A stretch of DNA of 64,000 bases from Pirellula sp. SH-Sr6A (GCF_001610875.1 NZ_CP011272.1:753988-817987); one strand, 5' to 3'. Shown: positions 9,217-17,482, counted from the first letter of the stretch. Notes: a model not told the origin generated them from the sequence alone. Numbers and translations are program-made.

Positions 9217-9298
9217 TAGGTGCCCCCAATCTCCCCCCCTCCCCTTTTCCGTCTTTGCGCCTTCGCGAGAAACCTCCCCCCCAAAGGGTGGGTGCCTC
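9217..9298. repeat. GGTGGGTGCC-family repeat unit (left copy, split by IS4 element)
   Basis: This 80-bp stretch runs from GGTGCCCCCAATC through a C-rich tract and the motif GCGCCTTCGCGAGAAACC to GGTGGGTGCCTC. It closely resembles 12794-12880, where the same succession recurs. Its last 11 bases (9288-9298) are the target duplication of the IS4-like element, so it was joined to 12775 onward before that insertion. Confidence 0.75.
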
Positions 9299-9429
9299 GA
9301 ATAGCACTGTAATCTCCAATGATCGCGCAGTTCCCCCTAGCGACAGAGCGGGAATTTTCTTTAGAATCTCGCTCGCCTTGAAGATTGTTCTGGCTATGAA
9401 CCCATTTTCTTGGCTATGATTTTGACCGT

Positions 9430-9469
9430 CCCTCCTTGGTTAAGTTGCCTAAACATAAACCAAGGAGGG
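9430..9469 (+). promoter_or_regulatory. Hairpin hiding the Shine-Dalgarno site of the IS4 transposase
   Basis: A perfect 12-bp stem pairs 9430-9441 (CCCTCCTTGGTT) with 9458-9469 (AACCAAGGAGGG), around a 16-base loop. The right arm contains AAGGAGGG, the only good ribosome-binding site for the TTG start at 9477, and is followed by TTTTGTTTT. In transcripts entering from outside the element, the stem would block translation and may also terminate transcription. IS10 and IS50 use the same device to stay silent when read through from a host promoter. Confidence 0.65.
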
Positions 9470-9476
9470 TTTTGTT

Positions 9477-10395
9477 TTGGTCTCTATACCACCAAGGCGA
9501 TCTCAAGCCAATTTCAGCTTTGGAGATTCCATCAAGGCTTTCCTGCTGCAACCCGGACTGCCGTTTGCATCGATTCTTTGCGAGCAGCACATCAGAAATG
9601 TTTTTCGCAAGCACGGTTGCACGATGAATGGGATCTATTCCACCGCAATTGTCTTGTGGGCGTTCATGTCGCAAATTATGCGTGATGGGAAAGAAGCCGC
9701 TTGCCAGTCCGCCGTCGCTCGTATTACGGCATTCTTTACTCTTCACGGGAAGTCAGCACCCGGGGCCGATACGGGGAACTACTGTCGCGCAAGAGCAAAG
9801 CTTCCCGAGGACGCTTTGAAAGAACTATGCCTTGGTGTTGCCTCTGAAGCGGAAGCCAAGGTGGAGTCCAAATGGCTCTGGAAGTCTATGCATGCCAAGC
9901 TTATTGATGGATTTACTTTCAAAATGCCCGATACGCGAAAGAACCAGAAAGAGTATCCGCAGCATACTGCCCAAAAGCCAGGGATTGGTTTTCCTATTGC
10001 TCGTGTCTTGGCTGTGATGTCGTTGGCCACAGGTTGTTTGCTTGATGCAACGGTCGGTCCCTTCAGCGGAAAAGAAACGGGCGAAACCAGTCTTCTGCGT
10101 CGGTTGCTCAAAGGTTTTTCAGCGGGAGATATCGTGATTGCTGACCGCTTCTTTTGTAACTACTGGTTGATCGCGATGTTCATGAAATTGAACGTTCATG
10201 TTTGTTTTCGCAGGAAGAAGGGACACACAGATTTTCGAACTGGAAAGCGATTGGGTAAACAAGATCACTTGATTCAGTGGTATCGTCCCGCTCGTCCGGC
10301 CTGGATGAGCCACGAGATGTACCAATCCTTACCGCTCGTGATCGAATTACGGGAGTTGCGATATACGGTCGAAGCTCCGGGCCGTAAATCAGGCC
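9477..10395 (+). pseudogene. IS4-family transposase, N-terminal part (split gene)
   Basis: This is the first 306 codons of a DDE transposase. It carries the first catalytic Asp (HAKLIDGFTFKMPDT) and the second (DIVIADRFFCNYW). The gene starts at TTG 9477, eight bases after AAGGAGGG. At 10395 the reading frame enters the nested element and then stops at 10478 after foreign residues. The remainder is at 12219-12730. Joining base 10395 to base 12219 restores one continuous frame of 476 residues reading GRKSG-PFIIVTTLLEHK, the normal IS4-type strand before the YREK motif. Confidence 0.88.
10387..10395. repeat. 9-bp target duplication, left copy
   Basis: AATCAGGCC directly precedes the left end of the nested element at 10396 and recurs exactly at 12210-12218, after its right end. 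Confidence 0.9.
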
Positions 10396-12209
10396 GGGTG
10401 CATTTGCGTTTATGGTTTAAAGCTAGCACGCCTGGTTTGATGCTAGCAAACAGTGTTGCGACGGCTTTCGCATTATAATGATCACTACCGCTTACCGTGC
10501 TGTGATGATTGGGGTTTCTTCCCAACGACATGGAGGCGATCATGCGAAGGTGGAATGTGTTCGACCGCGTAGGACCTGAAGTCAATAATCCCAATCAAAC
10601 AATGGGGATGTTTCTTGCCGAGGCGTATCAAAAAATTGCCCAGCTACAAGTGATTCTCAACAATGACCCCATGCAAATGGAGTTCGTCGAACAGCAGGTC
10701 AAAGAATTGTTCGACCTCGGAGCGGGGCTGTGTCTTACTGGGATGATTGCCAATTCCATGAATTCCAAGGAGCACGATAAGCGTTGCGAGGAAACACGAT
10801 TGGGATACGCAATACCGCTGCGAGCTGGACATGAACGACAAGTCGAAGTCCATCTCGGCGCTGGCCATATCAGCTACGCAGCTACCCTCTACTGTCAACC
10901 GAAATCTCCAGCCGCAAGTCGCGAAGATCATACGCCGGGACTCGATATCGATCTAAGCCAGTATGGCTTTTCAGAGAACGTTTCTCCTTGGCTTGTATCG
11001 AAAGTGTGTCGGACAGTGGCGTTGGCCCCATCGCTTGATCAAGCATACGTCGAATTGCAACGAGACGGTATTCAGTTAACGCGAACAACGATCGACCGTA
11101 TCGTCTCTCGCGCAGGATCGGAATCCCTAACCGTCCGGGAACGAATGCTGGAGCAATTTGAGCGCGGCGATATGAAGCAAGGTTGCGAATTCACTGGAAG
11201 GCGAGTATCGGTGCAAATTGACGGTGGCCGGACGAGAACACGCGGCGTCCTGGAATGGATCGATCCTGTGGAAAACTTTGGAAAAACCCAATCGCAAGTC
11301 ACAGGCGAGCTAAGTGCGGGACGCTCCAAGGAAACGCGTAGATCCAGTCGTTTTCAGGCCGATTGGCGAGAACCAAAACTGCTAATCATCTACGCGCACG
11401 ATGACAATGGACGAAGAGACGAAGCGGTTCGAGTTCTGATCGATGGCTCATTCGGTGACGCGGACTATATGGAACGACTAATCAGCATGCACCTCCATCG
11501 CTTGGGAGCCAATAAAGCAAAGACGATTACGTTCAATAGCGACGGTGCGACTTGGATCTGGGGACGGATCGATTGGATACTTGCTAAAGCGAAGGTGGAA
11601 TCCGCAGTGGTTGTCAATCAAGTGCTTGACGTGTGCCACGCCGTAGAGAACCTAGGCAAAGCCCTCCAGCCCTTGGATCGTTCTTTGAATGCTGCTGGGG
11701 AAAGTGAACCATCGAATTCCAATGAACTGCGAAGTCGATTGCGAGATGGTCAATGGTCGCAGGTTGTCGAAGTGCTCACTGCTCGGCTAAGTCAGGCCGA
11801 GGATCTATCCTCTGCCGATCGATCAGAAATCAAACGAGTCATCGAATACATTCGTAGCCACGGGGAGGCAGGACGCCTGGACTATCCGAAGTTCAAGCTG
11901 ATGGGACTCCCACTTGGAAGTGGATCGATTGAGAGTGCGATACGTCGAGTGATCAATCTTCGGATGAAGAACAGCGGAACGTTTTGGCGAATTCAAAAGG
12001 CAGAGAAGATACTTACGATCCGATCATCGATACTGAGTGGCAGATGGGATGATGACCGAGCGGTGGTCAAGTACGAAATGAAGCGGAACCGAAAGCAAGC
12101 ACTCCCAAAACTTGACGAGTCGCCAAGACCGAAATCCGATGCGCGTCAAAGAACTCAGAAATCTCAATGATTACCACACCGCAAAAGTGCCATAAAAGCA
12201 AATGCACCC
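10396..12209 (+). mobile_element. ISKra4-like insertion sequence nested in the IS4 transposase gene
   Basis: The 1814-bp element has ends GGGTGCATTTGC at 10396 and GCAAATGCACCC ending at 12209. The inverted repeat extends to about 19 of 20 bases (left continues GTTTATGG, right complement TTTTATGG). It is flanked by the exact 9-bp direct repeat AATCAGGCC. It contains one intact transposase gene. Because it sits inside the IS4-like element, it is the younger of the two. Confidence 0.9.
10530..12170 (+). CDS. ISKra4-like transposase
   Basis: A protein of about 546 residues from the ATG at 10530 (MEAIMRRWNVFDRVG); a TTG at 10509 would add seven residues. The likely DDE residues lie in VQIDGGRTRTRG, TFNSDGATWIW and GSGSIESAIRRVINLRMKNSG. 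These motifs are shared by ISKra4 and the related ISLre2 family; I favour ISKra4 from the length, the GGG ends and the 9-bp target duplication. The N-terminal third contains a helical region typical of these transposases. The frame is complete, so it could be active. Confidence 0.82.
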   Translation: MEAIMRRWNVFDRVGPEVNNPNQTMGMFLAEAYQKIAQLQVILNNDPMQMEFVEQQVKELFDLGAGLCLTGMIANSMNSKEHDKRCEETRLGYAIPLRAGHERQVEVHLGAGHISYAATLYCQPKSPAASREDHTPGLDIDLSQYGFSENVSPWLVSKVCRTVALAPSLDQAYVELQRDGIQLTRTTIDRIVSRAGSESLTVRERMLEQFERGDMKQGCEFTGRRVSVQIDGGRTRTRGVLEWIDPVENFGKTQSQVTGELSAGRSKETRRSSRFQADWREPKLLIIYAHDDNGRRDEAVRVLIDGSFGDADYMERLISMHLHRLGANKAKTITFNSDGATWIWGRIDWILAKAKVESAVVVNQVLDVCHAVENLGKALQPLDRSLNAAGESEPSNSNELRSRLRDGQWSQVVEVLTARLSQAEDLSSADRSEIKRVIEYIRSHGEAGRLDYPKFKLMGLPLGSGSIESAIRRVINLRMKNSGTFWRIQKAEKILTIRSSILSGRWDDDRAVVKYEMKRNRKQALPKLDESPRPKSDARQRTQKSQ

Positions 12210-12218
12210 AATCAGGCC
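12210..12218. repeat. 9-bp target duplication, right copy
   Basis: AATCAGGCC follows the right end of the nested element and matches the copy at 10387-10395 exactly. Confidence 0.9.
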
Positions 12219-12730
12219 CGTTTATCATTGTGACAACATTGCTAGAGCACAAGGGTGACCAGGGTGTTAGCTATGAGGAGATATCCGATCTGTTTAGCTT
12301 TCGTTGGAATGCAGAACTTGACATCCGTTCTATCAAGACGTTTATGAATTTAAACTTTGTGAGATGCTTATCGCCCGAGATGGTCAGGCGAGAGTTATGG
12401 ACGACGCTTCTTGCCTACAACTTGATTCGAACAACGATTTGCTCTGCCGCTTCGCTCTCTGGAAAGCGGCCGCGAGAGATCAGCTTCGTCTGTGCTAGCC
12501 AGTACATCCTAGCGAGTTGGCAGGAGGTGACGGCTCATCTTCGCGGCAAGCAACTTGAGCGTTACGCCAGATTTCTCCTCGAGCGGATTGCGAACTGTAA
12601 GGTTGGCAACCGTCCGGGGCGGATTGAACCGCGAGTTGTAAAGCGACGCCGCGACCAATACGCGCTGATGACCGAACCCAGAAAACAACTCCAAAAGCGA
12701 CTCTATAAAGGCGATAACCGATTTGAATGA
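12219..12730 (+). pseudogene. IS4-family transposase, C-terminal part (split gene)
   Basis: This is the last 170 codons of the interrupted transposase. It contains VTTLLEHKGDQGVSYEEISDLF and the YREK-type motif FSFRWNAELDIRSIKTF, whose Glu completes the DDE triad begun in the N-terminal part. An open frame extends upstream to 12167 within the nested element but has no transposase similarity there. No sign of an independent start exists, so this fragment is probably not translated on its own. Confidence 0.86.
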
Positions 12731-12763
12731 AACGACTTACGCAAATCGATTACAGTGCCATTC

Positions 12764-12885
12764 GTGGGTGCCTCTTATTCCCCCCTCTGACTAGGAGGGT
12801 GCCCCGAATCCCCGCCCCTCCCCTTTTGCGTCTTGGCGCCTTCGCGAGAAACCTTCCCCCCCATTAGGTGGGTGCCTTCTATTTA
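12764..12885. repeat. GGTGGGTGCC-family repeats upstream of the HUH transposase gene
   Basis: Three copies of the core occur in about 120 bp: GTGGGTGCCTC at 12764, GGAGGGTGCCCC at 12795 and GGTGGGTGCCTTCTATT at about 12867. Between the last two lies the motif GCGCCTTCGCGAGAAACC, as in the copies at 9217-9298 and 14720-14746. The array ends about 95 bp before the transposase gene start at 12982. Bases 12886-12981 hold nothing else recognisable. Confidence 0.75.
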
Positions 12886-12981
12886 CCCCTCTCCAAAAAG
12901 TTCACCTATTTGGTTGCATCCCTTCCCTCAATCCCATAAGGTGATGGGATCTACACCCCGAACTTCTTGGAGAGATCCACC

Positions 12982-14139
12982 ATGTCCAGCACGCTCCGCT
13001 GTGAGCAGTTCGTCAGCGACGAAATCTGCCTTGTTCATTGCTACCATCGCTGTGTCCGTCGCGCCTTCCTCACAGGCATCGATGAGCTCACCCAGAAAGA
13101 CTACACCCACCGCAGAGAATGGATTCGCCAGCGCCTGGAGTCCCTGGCCTCTGTCTTCGGTATCGACGTTCTCCAATATGCCGTCCTATCCAATCACCTC
13201 CATGTCATCCTCCGCAATCGCCCCGATGTCGTGAAGACTTGGTCCGACGTAGAAGTCGCCACCCGCTGGCTAAGACTCTTTCCAGGCACCCGAATCCTCG
13301 ATGTCTTGGCCGAGCCCAACGAGGAGGATGTCCGAAGCGCTGTAGCCAATCCCGAGAAGATCCAAGAGTATCGCAGCCGACTCTCCGATATCTCTTGGTT
13401 CATGCGTTCTCTTGCAGAAGTCATCGCTAGGCGAGCCAATGCAGAAGATGAATGCAGTGGCTGCTTCTGGGATGGCCGATTCAAAGCGAAGCGGCTTCTC
13501 GATGAAGCGGGTTTGCTGGCCTGCGCCATGTATGTGGATCTCAATGTCTTGCGCGCGAACCTGGCCGCAACAATCGAACTCTCGATGCACACGTCGGTGT
13601 TTGATCGAATCGAGGCTGCCAAGGGAGCGATGATCGAATCCTCGGCTCTGGATCGTATTCCCTTGTCCCGGGAGGAATCGATCGCGAGGAGGACCAAGAT
13701 GACGCTCGAGGAGCAGAAGAAGGCTCGTAAGCAGACTGGCCCCCGTCCACTGGTCCCCCGAGACGCCTGGTTGGCCCCTTTGACGCTCGACCCCGGAGTG
13801 GACGCGTTTGATCCGCAGGCCAGCACCAATGGTCTGCGCGCCAGCAACCGAGGGTTCTTGACGATGAACCTGGAGGACTATGTGAAGTTGTTGCAATGGA
13901 CTGCTAAGCAGAAGGATCATCCGCCAGGGAGCGTGTGTCGGGTTCCTGAATCCTTAGAGCCCTTGTTTACCGGCTTGGGAGTGGAACCGAGCATGTGGTG
14001 CGACTTGGTGTGGAACTACACGAAGTACTTTGGGACAAGCCGTTGTAGTGGGAATCCCAAGGCGATGATCGCCGACGCGGAGCGGACCCACAAACGCTGG
14101 AGTCGCGGCCAGCGCCAAGCTGCCGCTTGCTTCGCCTAG
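12982..14139 (+). CDS. Y1/HUH transposase of the REP-associated (RAYT-like) type
   Basis: A 385-residue protein starting at ATG 12982 (MSSTLRCEQF). It carries the features of the Y1_Tnp (TnpA_REP) superfamily: an N-terminal HCYHRCVRRAFL strand, then AVLSNHLHVILRNRPD with the HUH motif HLH that binds the metal. Further on is CFWDGRFKAKRLLDEAGLLACAMYVDLN, in which the Tyr of MYVDLN matches the position of the catalytic tyrosine. Such proteins nick single-stranded DNA at hairpin repeats. The C-terminal 150 residues extend beyond the usual RAYT length. The gene lies between two arrays of GGTGGGTGCCT repeats, which are candidate substrates. Confidence 0.8.
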   Translation: MSSTLRCEQFVSDEICLVHCYHRCVRRAFLTGIDELTQKDYTHRREWIRQRLESLASVFGIDVLQYAVLSNHLHVILRNRPDVVKTWSDVEVATRWLRLFPGTRILDVLAEPNEEDVRSAVANPEKIQEYRSRLSDISWFMRSLAEVIARRANAEDECSGCFWDGRFKAKRLLDEAGLLACAMYVDLNVLRANLAATIELSMHTSVFDRIEAAKGAMIESSALDRIPLSREESIARRTKMTLEEQKKARKQTGPRPLVPRDAWLAPLTLDPGVDAFDPQASTNGLRASNRGFLTMNLEDYVKLLQWTAKQKDHPPGSVCRVPESLEPLFTGLGVEPSMWCDLVWNYTKYFGTSRCSGNPKAMIADAERTHKRWSRGQRQAAACFA

Positions 14140-14287
14140 CGGGGAGCGCTTCGCGACAACTGGCCAGTAGCAAGGAGCAAGGAGCAAGTGGCACCTCTAG
14201 CTCCGGTTCCCCACCTTAGAGCCTGAGCCAGAACGTCCGCTCTCCAGTCTCCCGCTCTCCAGTCTCCCGCTCTTCGCCCTCCTGCAT

Positions 14288-14583
14288 TCTCGGGTCCGGC
14301 TCGCCGCTGCGCCCATCCGAGCCCAATCCCTCTAAATTCCAGCCCCCCAGGCCACTTCCGCCCCCACATCCACCCCAAACCCAGTTCCCCCTCCGTCCCC
14401 GCCCCCTCCAAAAGGTGGGTGCCTACTATTGCCTTCTCGGCTTCCGGCTCGCCGCTGCGCCCATCCGAGCCCAATCCCCCCGAATTCCAGCCCCCCAGGC
14501 CAATTCCGCCCCCACTTCCACCCCAAACCCAGTCCCCCCTCCGTCCCCGCCCACTCCAAAAGGTGGGTGCCTACTATTGCCCT
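14288..14583. repeat. 148-bp tandem duplication
   Basis: Bases 14288-14435 and 14436-14583 are two copies of one unit, with an offset of 148 bp measured at both ends (CCGGCTCGCCGCTGCG and AGGTGGGTGCC). Each unit is C-rich on the plus strand and ends in GGTGGGTGCCTACTATTGCC. The copies differ at a handful of positions, so the duplication is recent. A third partial copy of the unit end begins at 14582. Confidence 0.85.
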
Positions 14584-14815
14584 CCAAAAGGTGGGTGCCT
14601 ACTATTGCCTTATAGGTGGGTGCCTACTATTTGAGGAACGATTGCGCTGCAATAGATGGGTACCTCGGATTTGGTGCTTCCAACAAAGTGTGGGTGCCTG
14701 CTATCGGGAATGTTTCGTTGCGTCTTGGCGCCTTTGCGAGAAACCTCCACCCAGAAGGTGGGTGCCTCCAATCGGGAATGCCATTACCAGCGTTGGGTGC
14801 CTCCTAACGGGAATG
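14405..14815. repeat. GGTGGGTGCC-family repeat array downstream of the HUH transposase gene
   Basis: At least eight copies of the core occur, at about 14412, 14560, 14588, 14613, 14654, 14688, 14756 and 14792. The consensus is GGTGGGTGCCTNCTATT; the last few are followed by (A)TCGGGAATG or AACGGGAATG. The motif GCGCCTTTGCGAGAAACC recurs at about 14728. All copies are in the same orientation. Bases 14140-14287 before the array contain only short repeats such as CTCTCCAGTCTCCCG. No gene is seen in the array. Confidence 0.8.
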
Positions 14816-14832
14816 ATGCTAGCGAGTGGAGA

Positions 14833-15108
14833 TCAATCAATTCCTCGCAGCGGTTCTTTCAGCATCAAAATGTTACGATCCGCATTGGATAAAAGTTTTT
14901 GGAGCCGCCGGTTCTCGTTCTCAAGATCTTTGAGAAGATTAGACTCTTCGAGCTTGATTCCGCCGTACCCATTGCGCCAGCGAGGGTACGCGGCTGCGGG
15001 GATTTCAAACGCCTGCAACACGACCGCGAGATCTTTCACTGCATTGAGCTTAACGTCCGCGTCATGCCGTTTGGCGATGATTTGTTCTGTCGGGCGTCGT
15101 TATCGTTG
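14833..15108 (-). pseudogene. IS3-family transposase OrfA remnant
   Basis: On the minus strand the frame reads RRPTEQIIAKRHDADVKLNA, then VVLQAFEIPAAAYPRWRNGYGG and LKDLENENRRLQKLLSNAD. These match the helix-turn-helix and leucine-zipper portions of IS3/IS911-type OrfA. A stop lies just upstream of the RRPTEQ stretch, so the normal start is lost. The OrfB part expected downstream (below 14833) is absent; that DNA is occupied by the repeat array. Confidence 0.72.
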
Positions 15109-15458
15109 TCTTTCTCTTCCTCATTAACAGATACTGTCGCTCCGAAAACATTCGATAGACCTCGAAAACATATGGGCCCGTCCGTCGGAGTGTCCAGCTC
15201 CAAATTAGAAGGTTGGGAAATGGAACGGTCAGAAGTCGCACCCATGCGTGTCGAGAAATGGAGCGACTATCGCACTTCGCCAGGTACCAATGGCGTTTGC
15301 TAAAATCAACCTGGACATCCCCGAAATCGCGATGGAATCGTACTTGTGGGATACTCTTTACATGGGTGCCATCGATTGATGATCGATTGATGGTGTCTAC
15401 CTGTAGGTGGTTGCCAGAGCAACTCCAAGATTTGCAATCAAACATTTGGAAGGGAGCC
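15109..15458. other. Gene-free stretch upstream of the deaminase gene
   Basis: About 350 bases with no convincing coding frame. It may contain the remaining IS3 flank and the promoter of the cytosine deaminase gene. No clear inverted repeat or promoter could be picked out by eye. Confidence 0.4.
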
Positions 15459-15911
15459 ATGAGTCGTTCCACATCAGATATCTTTCTTGAAGCAGCCATC
15501 GAGGAAGCGAAAAGAGGACTTACCGAAGGCGGCATACCGATTGGATCCGTGCTCGTGATCGATGGTCAAATCGTTGGGCGAGGACACAACAATCGCGTTC
15601 AAAAAGGGAGTGCTATTCTTCATGCAGAGATGGATGCACTGGAGAACGCAGGACGTCTTTCCGCGAGCGATTATCGTCGATCAATCTTGTACTCAACCCT
15701 TTCCCCGTGCGACATGTGCTCGGGAACTGCGCTCCTTTATCGAATTCCTCGTATAATCATTGGTGAAAATCGAACGTTCCAAGGCCCCGAAACGTACCTG
15801 CGATCCCGTGGTGTCGTAGTCGAAACTCTTGACGATCCAGAATGCGTCAAACTCATGAGCGACTTTATTCGTTTAAATCCCCAACTGTGGAATGAAGACA
15901 TCGGCGAGTAA
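15459..15911 (+). CDS. Cytosine deaminase, yeast Fcy1-like
   Basis: A 150-residue zinc deaminase. The zinc site is HAEMDALENAG (His, catalytic Glu) plus LSPCDMCSGTALLYRIPR (two Cys). The match to yeast cytosine deaminase Fcy1 is unusually close in these stretches and in the tail: GENRTFQGPETYLRSRG and, at the end, the EDIGE terminus. The reaction would be cytosine to uracil plus ammonia, in the cytoplasm. The ATG at 15459 follows GAAGGGAG; the open frame runs further upstream, but that part has no similarity. Most bacteria use the unrelated CodA amidohydrolase instead. It converges with the sulfatase gene ten bases away. Confidence 0.88.
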   Translation: MSRSTSDIFLEAAIEEAKRGLTEGGIPIGSVLVIDGQIVGRGHNNRVQKGSAILHAEMDALENAGRLSASDYRRSILYSTLSPCDMCSGTALLYRIPRIIIGENRTFQGPETYLRSRGVVVETLDDPECVKLMSDFIRLNPQLWNEDIGE

Positions 15912-15920
15912 CGCTATCAA

Positions 15921-17378
15921 CTATTCGTCTCGGTTTGCGGCTCGATTTCTTGATCGGCCATTCGACTTGCCATCTCCTGTCGGGAGCGCTTCGGTTTCCG
16001 AAGTTGGAAATGCTTGTTCAAGCTTCGCTTTGATCCCACGTTTACTCGGGTCGTTTGCGATGTTCGTCCATTCGTTGGGATCATTGGCATGATCGTATAG
16101 TTCTTCGCTACCATCGGCATATCGTATGTAACGGTACCGGCTATCTCGCGCTGAATGATTTCCCCGACCGTGGGAACAAACTGCGATCGAATCCCAATCG
16201 CTGTTTGGGTCTTTCAATAAGTTTACCAGGCTCAACCCCTTCACATGCCCAGGGACTTCCAAGCCCGCCAATTCGCATAAGGTTGGATAAAGGTTCGTGT
16301 AATCGACTGGTGCATCGCAACGCGCCGAAGCGTTCGTCACTCCTGGAGCGGCGATTGCAAACGACGTGCGTGTGGATTCTTCCCAAAGCGAAAACTTGCG
16401 CCAGTGCTGTTTTTCGCCAAGGTGCCAACCGTGATCGGTCCACCACACGACGATGGTCTTGTTCTTTCGAGGACTGTTTTCAAGGCCATCCAAAAGTCTA
16501 CCAACTTGATCATCGAGGAAGGAGATTGTGGCTAAGTAGGCTTGCACACCCTTTTTCCACTGGTCTGCCTTGAGCACGGCCGCATGATCTCCACCCTGCG
16601 TCGCCATCTTGACGCCTGCTGAAGGAACATCACTGAGATCGCTTTCTAGGACTGAGGGGATTTGGATAGTGCTCAGAGGAAAGCGATCAAAATATTCGCG
16701 AGGAACATACCAAGGAAGGTGGGGTTTTACATACCCGACCGCGAGAAACAAAGGTTGTTCCAAAGGCGCGGTTTGCAATTGATTCACGGCCCAATCGGTC
16801 AGTTTGTAGTCCCCCATTTCCTCCAGCTTCGCGTCCAACGGTCCCCAATCGAAATGCCCTTTGTTCATCCCAGTAAGATTCGTATCTCTTTCACGAGGCG
16901 AAGGAAAAAGCCCCTTCCACTCGGTCCATCCATCCTTGCGGCCTTCCGCTGCAAAGTTATGGTAAATCTTTCCTGCTCCCAAGGTACGATAGCCATTGGC
17001 TAAAAAGTGCCTATTGATAGTGACAACATCCTTCAAGACGTCTTGGGCTGGGTCTCCGTTTGTGTAGATACCCGTTTCCCACGGCCTCATTCCACTCATC
17101 AATGCTGCTCGAGAAGGATTGCAAGCTGGCGCTGCACAATGGGCATTTCGGAAAGACATCCCTCGCGCGACAAGGCGATCGATGTTTGGCGTTTTGGATT
17201 GTGGATGGCCTCCCAGGTGCCCGACCCAATCATTTAAGTCATCGACGGCAATAAAAAGAATATCTGGCTTTTCGCCTGCCTGCGCTGGCGAGACGCTCGC
17301 GACACTACCGAACCACTGCGTAAGTAGGATCGCGAGTATCATGATCGCTTCGTTACGACGCAAGAGCAGGTTGATCAC
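15921..17378 (-). CDS. Secreted sulfatase, iduronate-2-sulfatase-like
   Basis: A 485-residue protein with a signal peptide (ILAILLTQWFGSVASVSPAQA). The alkaline-phosphatase-like fold begins ILFIAVDDLNDWVG. The formylglycine signature is CNPSRAALMSG with Cys86. VWWTDHGWHLGEKQHWRKF is characteristic of the iduronate/choline-sulfatase branch. It probably removes sulfate from a polysaccharide outside the cytoplasm; the exact substrate is unknown. The start at 17378 is GTG; ATG at 17342 would place the signal peptide at the extreme N-terminus and is a real alternative. It is only distantly like the sulfatase at 819-2390. Confidence 0.9.
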   Translation of the reverse strand: MINLLLRRNEAIMILAILLTQWFGSVASVSPAQAGEKPDILFIAVDDLNDWVGHLGGHPQSKTPNIDRLVARGMSFRNAHCAAPACNPSRAALMSGMRPWETGIYTNGDPAQDVLKDVVTINRHFLANGYRTLGAGKIYHNFAAEGRKDGWTEWKGLFPSPRERDTNLTGMNKGHFDWGPLDAKLEEMGDYKLTDWAVNQLQTAPLEQPLFLAVGYVKPHLPWYVPREYFDRFPLSTIQIPSVLESDLSDVPSAGVKMATQGGDHAAVLKADQWKKGVQAYLATISFLDDQVGRLLDGLENSPRKNKTIVVWWTDHGWHLGEKQHWRKFSLWEESTRTSFAIAAPGVTNASARCDAPVDYTNLYPTLCELAGLEVPGHVKGLSLVNLLKDPNSDWDSIAVCSHGRGNHSARDSRYRYIRYADGSEELYDHANDPNEWTNIANDPSKRGIKAKLEQAFPTSETEALPTGDGKSNGRSRNRAANRDE

Positions 17379-17482
17379 TATTGAAAACCTTCATAGGGAG
17401 AGTGGGTAGGGCGAACGCAGTCGGAATCTGCGAGTGCAGCTATCTATTCTAGCACCATCCCCACGTGGAATCTCTTCCATGT

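Larger units (their letters stand above)
9299..12763 (+). mobile_element. IS4-family insertion sequence, interrupted by a nested element
   Basis: The ends are inverted repeats of 16 bp: GAATAGCACTGTAATC at 9299-9314 and GATTACAGTGCCATTC at 12748-12763, differing at one position. The element is flanked by an exact 11-bp direct repeat, GTGGGTGCCTC (9288-9298 and 12764-12774), as expected for IS4-type target duplication. Removing the nested element (10396-12209) and one 9-bp duplication leaves about 1.64 kb with one transposase gene. The insertion lies in a copy of the GGTGGGTGCCT repeat. Confidence 0.88.

Noticed and set aside
13194..13920. Two long minus-strand open frames opposite the HUH transposase gene
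   Set aside because: The plus strand carries clear transposase motifs; the antisense frames show no recognisable protein features.
14429..15127. A 232-codon plus-strand open frame across the repeat array
   Set aside because: The sequence is repetitive and Pro/Ser-rich because of the C-rich repeats, and part of it is antisense to the IS3 remnant.
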